This document shows, in pieces, positions 53,404 through 62,348 of a DNA stretch of 64,000 nucleotides. The notes under the pieces were generated by a model that was not told the origin of the DNA, made no database searches, and was given only the letters and a program-made list of their open reading frames with translations. Within the stretch, counting starts at the first letter, position 1, and each line of letters starts with the position of its first letter. Both the position numbers and the translations under genes were made by a program. The DNA is from Methanocella_A sp963792125 (GTDB taxonomy: Archaea > Halobacteriota > Methanocellia > Methanocellales > Methanocellaceae). The stretch covers positions 1-64,000 of the forward strand of contig CAWBVA010000013.1 of assembly GCA_963792125.1 (NCBI GenBank). Reading direction: 5' to 3'.

Positions 53404-54126
53404 CTATTCGCCGAACAACGCCGACATGAATGCCTTTATCTCCAGGAACTGCTCGTCACGTTTTTTCTTGATCTCGTCCAGGACGTTTTGCCCTTTCGGG
53501 GTCAGCGAATAGACCTTCCTCCGCCCGTCGCCCTGGCAGGAGATGAACCCTTTCGTTTCGAGCGCTTCCAGTGCCGGGTACATCGAGCCGGGGCTCGGCG
53601 TCCAGAGACTGCCGGTGTGGTGGCTGATCCGGTGCATGATCTCATAGCCGTGCGAAGGCCCTTCCGCGAGGACGCCCAGAATGTTCAGCTTGAGGAACCC
53701 CTTCCGGACCTCGACGTCCCCTTTGTCCGGCAGGGACTCGGGCTCTTTTCCGGGAAACCTGCCGATATGATTTCCACACGGCTTTTCCCGCTTCAGGACA
53801 AACCCCAGGTGGAAGGTATTTTTGCGCTCGATCCGTTCCTCCCGCTCAAGCCTGTTCATCTCGTCGATTTGTTCCATGAGCGCCTTCTGACGCGCCTCCT
53901 GCTCGTTATGCAGCCGTTTCAGGTCGTCGATTTGCTCCTGGATAGCCTTTTTACGCCCCTCCTGCTCTTCTTTCTGCAGTCGTTTCATCTCGTCAAGCTG
54001 ATTTTTGATGGCTATCCGACGCTCGATCTGCTCATCCCGCTGCTGCCGTTTCATCTCGTCTATCTGGCCCTCCAGGGCTTTCCTGCGCTCATCCCTGTCC
54101 GCCGAACCGTTCATGCCTGACACCAC
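53404..54126 (-). CDS. PadR-family regulator with coiled-coil N-terminus
   Basis: A 240-residue regulator. The first ~100 residues contain four tandem 22-residue heptad-like repeats (RRKALEGQIDEMKRQQRDEQ, RRIAIKNQLDEMKRLQKEEQ, RKKAIQEQIDDLKRLHNEQ and RQKALMEQIDEMNRLEREE). Then comes a PadR winged helix: LNILGVLAEGPSHGYEIMHRISHHTGSLWTPSPGSMYPALEALETKGFI and RRKVYSLTPKGQNVLDEI. PadR proteins usually repress efflux genes. It lies 60 bases after the ABC permease stop on the same strand. Start GTG 54126; ATG 54114 is an alternative. Confidence 0.85.
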   Translation of the reverse strand: MVSGMNGSADRDERRKALEGQIDEMKRQQRDEQIERRIAIKNQLDEMKRLQKEEQEGRKKAIQEQIDDLKRLHNEQEARQKALMEQIDEMNRLEREERIERKNTFHLGFVLKREKPCGNHIGRFPGKEPESLPDKGDVEVRKGFLKLNILGVLAEGPSHGYEIMHRISHHTGSLWTPSPGSMYPALEALETKGFISCQGDGRRKVYSLTPKGQNVLDEIKKKRDEQFLEIKAFMSALFGE

Positions 54127-54186
54127 TGTTTACCTGAGAGATTCCCGGATTTTCCCGTATACATTAACATCCGCCTCCGGCACATC

Positions 54187-55371
54187 TTATCGTGTCATCG
54201 ACCTCGTGAACACCGGGATCGCGATTGCCATGGTGGCGACGCCGAAGGCGATTAGTATCGCGATCTGCGGCAGCACGTCCTGCACGCCGGCGTTCAATAT
54301 CATCACCTTGCGCATGGCGTCGGCGGCGTAGGTAACCGGTATCAGCGCGGAGAGCCACTGCATGAACCACGGCATCTGCTGGACCGGGAACATGATGCCC
54401 GATACGAACATCATGGGGAACATCAGCAGGTTCGCTATCAGCGTGCTGGTCTTCTGGTCCTCCGATACGGAGGTGAACAGGATGCCCAGCCCTATGAAGC
54501 TGAAGACGCCGAGGAACAGCAGGCCGAACGCCAGCAGGATGCTGCCCTGGACATGCACGCCGAAGAAGGCGACCGCCAGGATGAACACAAGGATGCCCTG
54601 GATGAACCCCCCGATCGTCAGCGCGACGCTCTTGCCGATGATGATGGAGACCGGGTTGATGGGCGCCGAGAGCACGCCGTCGAAGGTGCCCATCTCCTTC
54701 TCCCGGGAAATCCCTTCGGGAATTCCGGTCATCGCGGCCATCATCACGATCATCATCAGCAGGCCGGGCGCCAGGAAGTCGAAGTAGTTCGATCCCGGTA
54801 TGGTCCCCTGGGCCTGGGCGCGGTATGGCTGCAGGACCGCCAGCGGGTCGACAGCCTCGTTAGCCTTCATGCCAAGCTGTCCCACCAGAATCGCCGACTT
54901 AATGCCGCCGATGCCGCCGATCAGCCCGGAAGCCTCTGCGAGTACCTGCGCCCCGACCTGCGGGTTGCTGTTGTCATAGAGCACGGTCACGTTAGCCGTC
55001 TTTCCCTGGACGACGGCCCCCTCGAAGCTTTCGGGGATGATGATGGCCCCGTATATATCGCCCCTCTCGATCATGTCCCGGGCGTCGCCGACGCTTTCGA
55101 CAGTATGGAAGTCCATCTTCACCGACTGGTCGCTAAGGTTGCGGAGCTGTCCGAGGAAAGCAGCGCTGTCCCCGCTGCGGCTCAGGTCAACGATGGCGAC
55201 CGGAAGGTTTTGCGGCATATCCGTGTTGTTCGGGTAGATGAAGCCGAACATGATCATCATGAGCAACGGCATCATGACCATGAGGACCAGCATCATCCTG
55301 TTCCGGGTCAACTCGAGCAATTCCTTGCCCATGATATGGTAGCTGTCGCTTAAAATGTCCCTTACGCTCAT
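54187..55371 (-). CDS. ABC-2 type transporter permease
   Basis: A 394-residue membrane subunit of an exporter. One helix near the N-terminus (RMMLVLMVMMPLLMMIMFGFIYP), a long extracytoplasmic loop of ~130 residues (NLPVAIVDLSRSGD... NVTVLYDNSNPQ) and five helices in the C-terminal half. It forms a pair with the adjacent ATPase. ATG 55371 has GAGGTGAG just upstream; it starts 4 bases after the ATPase stop. A drug or lipid exporter is likely given the PadR partner. Confidence 0.88.
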   Translation of the reverse strand: MSVRDILSDSYHIMGKELLELTRNRMMLVLMVMMPLLMMIMFGFIYPNNTDMPQNLPVAIVDLSRSGDSAAFLGQLRNLSDQSVKMDFHTVESVGDARDMIERGDIYGAIIIPESFEGAVVQGKTANVTVLYDNSNPQVGAQVLAEASGLIGGIGGIKSAILVGQLGMKANEAVDPLAVLQPYRAQAQGTIPGSNYFDFLAPGLLMMIVMMAAMTGIPEGISREKEMGTFDGVLSAPINPVSIIIGKSVALTIGGFIQGILVFILAVAFFGVHVQGSILLAFGLLFLGVFSFIGLGILFTSVSEDQKTSTLIANLLMFPMMFVSGIMFPVQQMPWFMQWLSALIPVTYAADAMRKVMILNAGVQDVLPQIAILIAFGVATMAIAIPVFTRSMTR

Positions 55372-55375
55372 GATC

Positions 55376-56395
55376 TCACCTCACCCGCGCCTTCGGCGCA
55401 TCCATCGTGGGGTCGCCGAACATCGAAGTCGCGTTCTTATTAGAAGTCTCGTCCCGAATCTCCTTGCCTGTCACGGTCAGGAACACGTCTTCGAGGCTGG
55501 GCTCGAGGGTATTGATCGCGTCGATCTTCCCGCCGTCCCTGGCGATGGTACCGACAATCGTCTCGATCGCGCCGCCGTCTTTCATGCTGATCTTGAGGTC
55601 ATAGGCGTCTTCCTGGCTCATCGCGCTGATGCAGTCCAGCGACCTGATGCGCTCCGTCAGGGAGGGCGTCAGGTTGGGGATGCGCATCGTAAAGATTTTC
55701 GCATTGCCGCTGGATATGATCCGTTTCAGGCCATCGGGAGTATCGAGTGCAGCGATCTTTCCGTGGTCGATGATGGCGACACGATCGCTTAACGCTTCTG
55801 CCTCCACCATGGCATGGGTGGTGAGGATGACCGTCGCGCCCTTCTTGTTTATATCCCGGATGATGTCGCGTATGGATAACGTAGTCTGGGGGTCGAGGCC
55901 CAGCGTAGGCTCGTCCATGAAGACGATCTTCGGCTCGGGGAGCAATGCCCGGATCACGTTGATCCGCTGTCGCATGCCCGTCGAGAACTTTTTCACCTGG
56001 GTGTCCCGCCACTGGGTCATGTCCACAAGGGCGAGCAATTCGTCGATCCGGCTTTCCAGCTTTGCCTTCGGCATCTTGTGCAGCCGGCCGAAGTACCGCA
56101 GGTTCTCCGCAGCCGTCAGCTGCTCGTACATGATCATTTTCTCAGAGACCAGGCCGATGTTCTTCCGGACGTCCGACGCGTCCTTGATCAGGTCGAAGCC
56201 TGCAATTTTCGCCGAGCCCGCAGTGGGCCGGGCCAGGGTACAGAGGATGCGGATGGTCGTGCTCTTGCCGGCGCCGTTTGGCCCCAGGAACCCGAAGATC
56301 TCGCCTGCCCCGACGTTGAACGAAATGTCGTCGACCGCCGTGAAGTTCCCGAACTTCTTGGTCAGGCCCTGCACCTCTATCGCGTAATCAGCCAT
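55376..56395 (-). CDS. ABC transporter ATP-binding protein
   Basis: A 339-residue ATPase. Walker A GPNGAGKST (residues about 37-45), Q loop SEKMIMYEQLT, signature STGMRQRIN, Walker B KIVFMDEPTLGLD and H-loop LTTHAMVEAEALSD. A C-terminal extension of about 110 residues (SGNAKIFTMRIPNLTPSLTERI...) resembles the DUF4162-type tail of drug exporters. First gene of the ABC/PadR operon. Confidence 0.92.
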   Translation of the reverse strand: MADYAIEVQGLTKKFGNFTAVDDISFNVGAGEIFGFLGPNGAGKSTTIRILCTLARPTAGSAKIAGFDLIKDASDVRKNIGLVSEKMIMYEQLTAAENLRYFGRLHKMPKAKLESRIDELLALVDMTQWRDTQVKKFSTGMRQRINVIRALLPEPKIVFMDEPTLGLDPQTTLSIRDIIRDINKKGATVILTTHAMVEAEALSDRVAIIDHGKIAALDTPDGLKRIISSGNAKIFTMRIPNLTPSLTERIRSLDCISAMSQEDAYDLKISMKDGGAIETIVGTIARDGGKIDAINTLEPSLEDVFLTVTGKEIRDETSNKNATSMFGDPTMDAPKARVR

Positions 56396-56423
56396 GTTCC
56401 ATACTCCAGTCAGTTGAATGATA

Positions 56424-56736
56424 ATATATCGGATGAATATATCAGAATAACACCTGATCAGCCTATTATTCAGTATTCATCCGATATATGTAATACAGTA
56501 CATAACCGATATAGTATATATACATTTTCTCATAACCATTTAGATTACAGAAGAGAATTATTGTTGTTATTTACCATGAGATAACCGTTTAGCAATTATT
56601 GATTTCAAATGGCTGTGACTTCATTTTAAACCGGACACTACTCGCCGGGACTTACGATGGATATTTCTTAAAGAGTTTTACCAATATTACCGGAGCACTA
56701 AATATATCGGATAAACTTCGCCAACATATATCGGAT
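56424..56736. promoter_or_regulatory. Repeated ATATATCGGAT motifs upstream of the ABC/PadR operon
   Basis: The motif atatatcggat occurs at 56424-56434, 56702-56712 and 56726-56736 and in inverse at about 56479-56489. The first and the inverse copy form a 16-bp inverted repeat (atatatcggatgaata / its inverse), and the first overlaps the likely TATA box. The gap 56396-56824 is otherwise AT-rich with no gene. These are plausible PadR binding sites, but the link is inference. Confidence 0.6.
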
Positions 56737-56824
56737 AGATATCTGATTGAAGTAAAAAATTGATAAAAATATACAGGTTTCATCGATATAATATAAGGCG
56801 GGATAATGTAAAAAATACAATGGC

Positions 56825-57046
56825 TTATTCTTCGGCTGACTTGATACGGCCGGCAATTCTCCAGCCTGCGACGGCCGCGAGTATGGCCAGGATCAGCCCC
56901 AGCAGCTCCGGCAGGCCGTAGATGACCCATACGCCCGCGTCCGGAAACAGGCTTTTGGCAATATAATTCAGGACATAAATGGAGACCATCAGGACGACAA
57001 GGAACGCCAGGACGGAAAGGATGATCTGCTGCAGCTTCAACTTCAT
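56825..57046 (-). CDS. Small membrane protein coupled to homing endonuclease
   Basis: A 73-residue protein with two helices (IILSVLAFLVVLMVSIYVLNYIAKSL and GLPELLGLILAILAAVAGWRIAGRIK). The start ATG overlaps the TGA of the upstream LAGLIDADG gene, so translation may be coupled. No family recognised. It may simply be downstream of a recently inserted gene. Confidence 0.6.
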   Translation of the reverse strand: MKLKLQQIILSVLAFLVVLMVSIYVLNYIAKSLFPDAGVWVIYGLPELLGLILAILAAVAGWRIAGRIKSAEE

Positions 57047-57672
57047 ACAGACAAGATTCCACTATCGAATATAAATTGGTTGGCGTTGGCGATGCCGGAC
57101 AGTATTCCTATCGTAAAGAGAGAACATATGCACTGAAGGCGGTTCGCGGCAAACAGCGGGCTGTAATGAGGCGTCGCCATGGCGGTCATCGAGGTCTCGG
57201 TACTGGCCGATGCATTGAGGTCGCCTACCTGCTGCCAGTAGTCCATCCTCACGTCGAACATGGCCGGGGTAACGCGGTATGGCGGCTTCTGGGTGATCTT
57301 CATCTCTTCCCGCTGCCGCTGGCAGACGTCTATGAAATCGATCACAAGCTGGGCCTGCTTCTTTTTCACAATCAGGTACGGCATAAGGGTCGCAAGCACG
57401 TCGCGCGCCTGCCTGTCCGTGACTCGCCAGACACTCCAGACCTTGTAAATCGGGTTGCTTGGCTTGTAGGTGTAGACGGAGCCGCCGAAGTTCTCCTTCA
57501 TCAGGTTCTGCACGATAGAGTGGCTGGTGCTGGTGAACCCTGTCTTGGCGCTAAAATAGACATGCTGCTTTCCAGACTTGTTCTTCCGTGCGGATTTCTG
57601 TATGCTGATGAACCCGTCCGAGTCAATGGCCCCGGCAAAGTACGCATAGAGGCAATCCTTTTCCCTGTAGAT
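57043..57672 (-). CDS. LAGLIDADG homing-endonuclease-like protein
   Basis: A free-standing protein of about 210 residues. The N-terminal LAGLIDADG motif reads YAYFAGAIDSDGFISIQK. Further family segments are NLMKENFGGSVYTYKPSNPIYKVWSVWRVTDRQARDVLATLMPYLIVKKKQAQLVIDF. One copy of the motif is present, so it would work as a dimer. No intron or intein host gene is visible. No standard start codon is in frame; an upstream GGAGGG points to a start near 57670-57678, perhaps hidden by an indel. The last ~40 residues (from ATPHYSPLF on) look non-conserved. Confidence 0.72.
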   Translation of the reverse strand: MYREKDCLYAYFAGAIDSDGFISIQKSARKNKSGKQHVYFSAKTGFTSTSHSIVQNLMKENFGGSVYTYKPSNPIYKVWSVWRVTDRQARDVLATLMPYLIVKKKQAQLVIDFIDVCQRQREEMKITQKPPYRVTPAMFDVRMDYWQQVGDLNASASTETSMTAMATPHYSPLFAANRLQCICSLFTIGILSGIANANQFIFDSGILSV

Positions 57673-58109
57673 ACCAACACCCTCCTGTAATATGGGTTCT
57701 ATTGCTGATAGTATATATGTATTATTGATATTACGTCACCAGATTGAAAAAATAAGGGCCGGGGACTGTGAATAAAAGCAAAATAGGACGTCCGGCATAG
57801 CGTATGACACGCATCACCGGCCTGGATGCCGCCTGACGCCACAGCGGCCGCAATACCTGGCCGTTTCCGGCAGGATGTAGACGCATGTGCAACACAGCTT
57901 TGTTTCCGGGACCAACGGCAGGGTGCGCTTGCGGCCACAAAGACACAAAGGGCTTGATAATATTATTCTTTGTGTCTTAATCGTCTTTGTGTCCCTGGTT
58001 GATCGTTGTGACGATCACCTTTGCGAGCAATTACTGGTGAAGTAATGTGAACGTATTGCATCATCACGTCAAACTATCATAATTTTAATGTTCTTACCAG
58101 TCGTATAAT
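57673..58109. other. Intergenic region with weak family A-like repeats
   Basis: No gene is seen in these 437 bases. Near 57930-57998 are gcggccacaaagacacaaag and ttctttgtgtcttaatcgtctttgtgtccc, a partial family A copy with imperfect arms. The left part holds an AT-rich stretch (57700-57740). Confidence 0.5.
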
Positions 58110-58535
58110 ATGGACATGCGCTCGATCAATATCTTTTTAGGGACTGTGTGCCTGGTAACCCTGATCGTGATCCTCGCAAGCGGATGCACCGGCAGCACGC
58201 CGCCGTCGCAGGATGCGATCAACGCAGCCAACAGCTCGGCAGAGAGTCTGTTTACATCCTTCAATACTGGCGACTACCAGCAGTTCTCGGGACATTTCAG
58301 CGATGCAATGAAGAGGGGCCTCAACGAAAGCGCGTTCAGCGATATGAGGAGCCAGATACAGGACAAGTACGGCAACTATACGTCGAAGACATTAGCGGAT
58401 TCCTTCGTAGACACGCCCTATAACGACTTCAGATACGAATGTAAGTTTGAAAAGGGTTCACTCAGGATCAGACTGGTCATGAACGGGACGGACCTGTCGA
58501 CGGTCGAAGGGCTATGGTTCCCGCACGGGATATAA
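58110..58535 (+). CDS. Lipoprotein, DUF3887-like
   Basis: A 141-residue protein. The signal peptide has a lipobox-like ILASGC with Cys26 and a preceding hydrophobic core. The mature domain (AESLFTSFNTGDYQQFSGHFSDAMKRGLNESAFSDMRSQIQDKYGNYTSK) resembles DUF3887/NTF2-like domains found in lipoproteins of methanogens. Start ATG 58110 follows a TATA-like attttaatg. Function unknown. Confidence 0.72.
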   Translation: MDMRSINIFLGTVCLVTLIVILASGCTGSTPPSQDAINAANSSAESLFTSFNTGDYQQFSGHFSDAMKRGLNESAFSDMRSQIQDKYGNYTSKTLADSFVDTPYNDFRYECKFEKGSLRIRLVMNGTDLSTVEGLWFPHGI

Positions 58536-58587
58536 TGGAAAGACCGATAAAAAATGTTGGAGATACACCCCATTTAAAAAGGTTAAA

Positions 58588-58660
<73 letters not shown>

Positions 58661-58710
58661 TCACAGAGATATCTATTTTTTAAATATATAGGCTTTTGCC
58701 GGTGGATTCA

Positions 58711-58785
58711 TGGGGGTGAAGGGATTCGAACCCATGGCCTCCCGGTTATGAGCCGGGCGCTCTAACCTGGCTAAGCTACACCCCC
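58711..58785 (-). tRNA. tRNA-Met (CAT)
   Basis: A 75-nt tRNA: acceptor GGGGGTG / CACCCCC, discriminator A. The anticodon stem CCCGG-CTCATAA-CCGGG presents CAT. It could be elongator Met or an isoleucine tRNA with modified C34; the sequence alone does not decide. The A1-U72 pair of archaeal initiators is absent. Confidence 0.93.
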
Positions 58786-58799
58786 TTATTGGGGTAGAG

Positions 58800-58872
58800 C
58801 GCCGCCAACAGGACTCGAACCTGTGACATGCTGGTTAACAGCCAGCCACTCTACCAACTGAGTTATGGCGGC
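58800..58872 (-). tRNA. tRNA-Asn (GTT)
   Basis: A 73-nt tRNA: acceptor GCCGCCA / TGGCGGC, discriminator G as usual for Asn. The anticodon stem CTGGC-TGTTAAC-CAG presents GTT. The T arm has GGTTCGAGTCC. Confidence 0.97.
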
Positions 58873-58970
58873 ATTCGCGAAGCTTAAAAGGACATTGAAG
58901 ATATAAATAACTAACGGTGAACACAAAGGGCACGAAAGCCATGGAGGATGCCAGATTTTAACTGGCACGT

Positions 58971-59106
58971 ACCACGCTGCGCTTGCGGCCACAAAGACAC
59001 GAAGGAAACGAAGACATAAAGGTCATTTTAACTGTTCTTTGTGTCTTAATCTCTTAGTGTCTTCGTTTCACCTTTAGTGTCTTTGTGGCCGCAAGCGCAG
59101 CGTGGT
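58971..59106. repeat. Family A element with 30-bp perfect arms
   Basis: Arms 58971-59000 and 59077-59106 (accacgctgcgcttgcggcc... / inverse) pair perfectly. Inner bases repeat acaaagacacgaagg / ccttcgtgtctttgt. It lies between the tRNA cluster and argF. The sequence gtaccacgctgcgcttgcgg differs from the CACAGAGG copies, so this is a sub-family using ACAAAG. Confidence 0.85.
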
Positions 59107-59191
59107 GCGGGTTGTCCCATTACATCTTAGATAGTTTTAATACCGATGCCGCTATTTTTAAAACTATCTTTTAACGTGAGTTGATTGCCGG

Positions 59192-60140
59192 ATGCATTTC
59201 ATATCATTTTCCGACCTGCCCCGCGAGGAGATCGAAGCCCTGTTAGACCGGGCTGACGATCTCAAGAGGATGCGCCGACAGGGGGCCGTCACTGACTACC
59301 TGAAGAACCGGAGCCTCGCGATGATCTTCGAGAAGTCGTCCACGCGTACCAGGGTCTCCTTCGAGGTAGGCATGACCGATCTTGGCGGCCATGCGCTGTA
59401 CCTGGACCCTACGTCCATGCAGTTGGGCAGGGGCGAGACTATAGAGGACACAGGGCGCATATTGTCCGGCTACGTCCATGGCATCATGATCCGGGCGAAT
59501 GAGCATCGTACCGTGGAGCAGCTTGCCCGGAATGCCAGCGTGCCAGTGATCAACGGCCTGAGCGACCTCGAGCACCCGTGCCAGGTGCTGGCGGACCTGA
59601 TGACTATCCGCGAAAGAAAGGGACATCTTCAGGGCCTGAAGATTCGCCTGGGTCGGAGATGGCAACAACGTCTGCAACTCGCTTATCCTGGCGTCGGCCA
59701 TGATGGGCATGGAGATCGTCATAGCCTGCCCGCGCGGATATGAGCCGGATGCCGGGATAGTAGCGAAGGCCCGGGCCATGGGCGGGAACGTCACGATCAC
59801 CGACGACGTGAAGAAGGCTGCGAAGAATGCCGACGTGATCTATACGGATGTCTGGGTGTCCATGGGCGAGGAGGCCGAGAAGGAGCAGCGCTGCAAAGAC
59901 CTGTGCGGGTACCAGATCAATATGGACCTCGTCCGGCTGGCGAAGAAGGACTGCCTGGTCATGCACTGTCTGCCCGCCCACCGGGACGAGGAGATCACCG
60001 ACGACGTCATTCGCAGCCCGAACTCAGTGATCCTGGACCAGGCCGAGAACCGCCTGCACGCGCAGAAGGCGCTCCTGATGAAGCTGTTGGGAAAAGACGC
60101 CCCGGTCATCGTGAAGATGGGAAAAGATGTCCGGACGTAG
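59192..60140 (+). CDS. argF: Ornithine carbamoyltransferase, frameshifted
   Basis: About 316 residues. Makes citrulline from ornithine and carbamoyl phosphate in arginine synthesis. Motifs: carbamoyl-phosphate loop SSTRTRVSFEVG (residues 49-60), ALYLDPTSMQLGRGE, DLEHPCQVLADL, and HCLPAHRDEEI. The frame breaks near 59645; removing one T makes LKIAWVGDGNNVCNSLILASAMMG. Every motif is present, so this is probably a sequencing error. It overlaps the acyltransferase gene by 14 bases. Confidence 0.93.
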
Positions 60141-60615
60141 GCTCACCGACTACCCCGCGCCGCCGGGGACGAACTCGCTCTGGGAGGCGGAGCGGGACCG
60201 TAACTCGCTGAAGATATTTTTTAACTTCCTGCTGCTGCAGGTCGTGCGCTACAGCCCGTTACGGCAGATGAAGCTGGACGCCATGAGGCTCATGGGCGTG
60301 AAGGTCGGCTCGAAGGTCTCCATGGCCCTGGAGGCGACCGTAGACGTGGTCTATCCCGAGCTGATCGAGATTGGCGACAACTCCATCATCGGCTACAAGG
60401 CCACCATTCTCGCCCATGAGTACCTGGTCGACAAAAAGCGTATCGGCCCCGTGGTCATCGGGAAAAACGTATTGATAGGCGCGAACACGACCGTCCTGGC
60501 GGGCGTCAACATCGGGGACGGCGCTACTGTTGCGGCTGGCTCCATGGTGACCTGCGACGTGCCGCCGGGCGCCTTCGTGGCAGGAGTGCCTGCCAGGGTC
60601 ATCGAGCGGGGATGA
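60127..60615 (+). CDS. Hexapeptide-repeat acyltransferase
   Basis: A 162-residue left-handed beta-helix acyltransferase. The hexapeptide pattern is clear in VVYPELIEIGDNSIIGYKATILAHEYL and VVIGKNVLIGANTTVLAGVNIGDGATVAAGSMVTCDVPPGAFVAGVPARVI. The transferred group is probably acetyl or succinyl. It overlaps argF and the DUF1405 gene, so the three are translationally coupled. Confidence 0.88.
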   Translation: MSGRRLTDYPAPPGTNSLWEAERDRNSLKIFFNFLLLQVVRYSPLRQMKLDAMRLMGVKVGSKVSMALEATVDVVYPELIEIGDNSIIGYKATILAHEYLVDKKRIGPVVIGKNVLIGANTTVLAGVNIGDGATVAAGSMVTCDVPPGAFVAGVPARVIERG

Positions 60616-61304
60616 GCATGTTCGGCCCTGCCCGGCGCATCATCGAGACGATCAACGGGAACCGCTGGCTGCTGTTTGTCGTATTGCTGATCAACATCGC
60701 CGGCTCTTTCTTAGGTTTGTACTACTACTGGGACCAGCTTGCGATGACGCCCTGGTACCTGTGGCTCGCTGTGCCGGACTGTCCGCTGTACACGTTCTTC
60801 ATGGTCATCGCGCTCACGCTGATACTGATCGGGAAGCCCTGGAACACCTTCAACGCCATCACGGCGGTCGGCCTCTCCATGTACGGCACCTGGACGGTGC
60901 TCGTGCTCCTCTACTTCGGGGAGTTCTTCTTCAGCCCGGCATTCGCAACGGGGTCATGGGAGCGCCTGGTTTCCCACGGTGGCATGGCGCTGGAAGGGTT
61001 CCTGCTGCTGCCGTACCTGACGAAAACAAAGCCATTCTCGTGGGCCGTCACGGCGCTCTGGTTCCTGGTGCTTGACTCGGTGGACTACTATTATCATTTC
61101 ACCCTCGACGGCCTCTCCATGCGCACACACCCGCTCGCGGTAATGGAAGTATACCACCTGGTTTCGCCTGCCAAAATCGATATGCTCCCGGTGATCACGT
61201 TCGGGTTGTCGGTCGCATTTTTCGTTGCTATGGTCGTCCTGTCCATAGCCTACGGTAAAGGACAGCAAAAGAAAAGATCGCTGGAAAAAGAGATTAGAAC
61301 GTGA
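60612..61304 (+). CDS. DUF1405 membrane protein
   Basis: A 230-residue membrane protein with about six helices: WLLFVVLLINIAGSFLGLYYYWDQL, then PLYTFFMVIALTLILIG, and ITFGLSVAFFVAMVVLSIAYG. Family signature: TPWYLWLAVPDCPLYTFFM and VYHLVSPAKIDML. DUF1405 is of unknown function. Its ATG overlaps the acyltransferase stop. Runs into the convergent small gene at its end. Confidence 0.83.
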   Translation: MSMFGPARRIIETINGNRWLLFVVLLINIAGSFLGLYYYWDQLAMTPWYLWLAVPDCPLYTFFMVIALTLILIGKPWNTFNAITAVGLSMYGTWTVLVLLYFGEFFFSPAFATGSWERLVSHGGMALEGFLLLPYLTKTKPFSWAVTALWFLVLDSVDYYYHFTLDGLSMRTHPLAVMEVYHLVSPAKIDMLPVITFGLSVAFFVAMVVLSIAYGKGQQKKRSLEKEIRT

Positions 61305-61515
61305 TCGTCGCTTCGACCCAGATGCTGGTCCGGTCGTGGTGATCGGTCTCATGCGGGTCGGCGATGCGGACGTACTTGACATCCTCGATGCGGATCGTCC
61401 GGAAGTTAGCCTCGGTAATTTTTGTGATAAGATTCCCGCTCTTCAGGTTCTTGTGCAGCTCTGTGAGCAGGTCTTCGCCCTGCGTCATGATGATCGCGTG
61501 AGTTTCAATGGTCAT
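61294..61515 (-). CDS. Small hypothetical protein, 73 residues
   Basis: A short product beginning MTIETHAIIMTQGEDLLTELHKN, with later FRTIRIEDVKYVRIADPHETD. It looks like a small alpha/beta protein. A ribosome site AAGG lies 5-8 bases upstream. It overlaps the DUF1405 gene end by 11 bases on the opposite strand. Family not recognised. Confidence 0.55.
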   Translation of the reverse strand: MTIETHAIIMTQGEDLLTELHKNLKSGNLITKITEANFRTIRIEDVKYVRIADPHETDHHDRTSIWVEATITF

Positions 61516-61679
61516 CCTTGCATCCCCTTGAATAAGAATGAACAGACATATGCCTGAAATATATTAATACTTACTGCTGATGGCACTGGTGATGGCGGCT
61601 ATTGGCAACCATAATGATTATGCTTCATTAGCTGAACGTCTATGTGTAAAACGTCAGAAAATCGCTGGTAGGGTATCAG

Positions 61680-62348
61680 ATGTATATAATTATTGTCGGG
61701 CTCGGTGGCATCGGGCAGAACTTAGCCACGATAGCGGTAGCAGAAAAACACAACGTAGTCGCCGTCGACACGGATGCCGGGAAATGTAAGGATATTGCGC
61801 TGATGTGCGATCTTGTCACAATCACCGGTGATGCGACCAGGCCTGGCGTACTGGAGGAAGCGGGGATCAGCGAAGCGGATGCCCTGATCACCACGACCGG
61901 CAGCGATGCGGTAAACCTGATCGTCACCATGCAGGCCAGAAAGAAAGGCGTTAAGAATATCAGGACGATAGTGAACGACCGGGAGCACCTTGATCTTTTC
62001 AACCAGGAAGGCATCACGGTACATAAAAACCCCAACGTCATCGTGGCCGAGGACATTTACAATGCCATGCTGCGGCCGAACATCAGCGATTTCGTGTCGC
62101 TGGCGGGCGGTAAGGCCGAAATCCTGAAGATCGACATACGGGACAGGACCCGTGCCAACGGCAAAATGATAAGGGAAGCCGGGCTTCCGGAAAACGTTTC
62201 CATCATTGCCATCGAGAGAGGGAACGAGGTAATCGTTCCGAATAGTGATACGGTACTTCAGGCGGGAGATTCCATCTTTGTTTTCGTCAGAAAGAGCCTG
62301 ATCGACCGCGTGTTCAATCTGTTTTCGTCAGGCAGCCTGGTGAAATGA
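61680..62348 (+). CDS. trkA: Trk potassium-uptake NAD-binding subunit TrkA
   Basis: The regulatory subunit of the Trk K+ system (222 residues). An N-terminal RCK domain binds NAD: MYIIIVGLGGIGQNLATIAV, VAVDTDAGKCKDIALM, GDATRPGVLEEAGI. A C-terminal TrkA_C domain follows (AEILKIDIRDRTRANGKMIREAGLPENVSIIAI... TVLQAGDSIFVFV). It is half the size of two-copy TrkA proteins, as usual in archaea. The trkH gene starts directly after its stop. Confidence 0.93.
   Translation: MYIIIVGLGGIGQNLATIAVAEKHNVVAVDTDAGKCKDIALMCDLVTITGDATRPGVLEEAGISEADALITTTGSDAVNLIVTMQARKKGVKNIRTIVNDREHLDLFNQEGITVHKNPNVIVAEDIYNAMLRPNISDFVSLAGGKAEILKIDIRDRTRANGKMIREAGLPENVSIIAIERGNEVIVPNSDTVLQAGDSIFVFVRKSLIDRVFNLFSSGSLVK

Noticed and set aside
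57699..57946. Leftward open frames in the spacer before the lipoprotein gene
   Set aside because: Low-complexity, Ala/Arg-rich, and cover a decayed family A copy.
61580..61789. 69-codon frame before trkA
   Set aside because: Overlaps the trkA start in another frame and has no ribosome site or conserved sequence.
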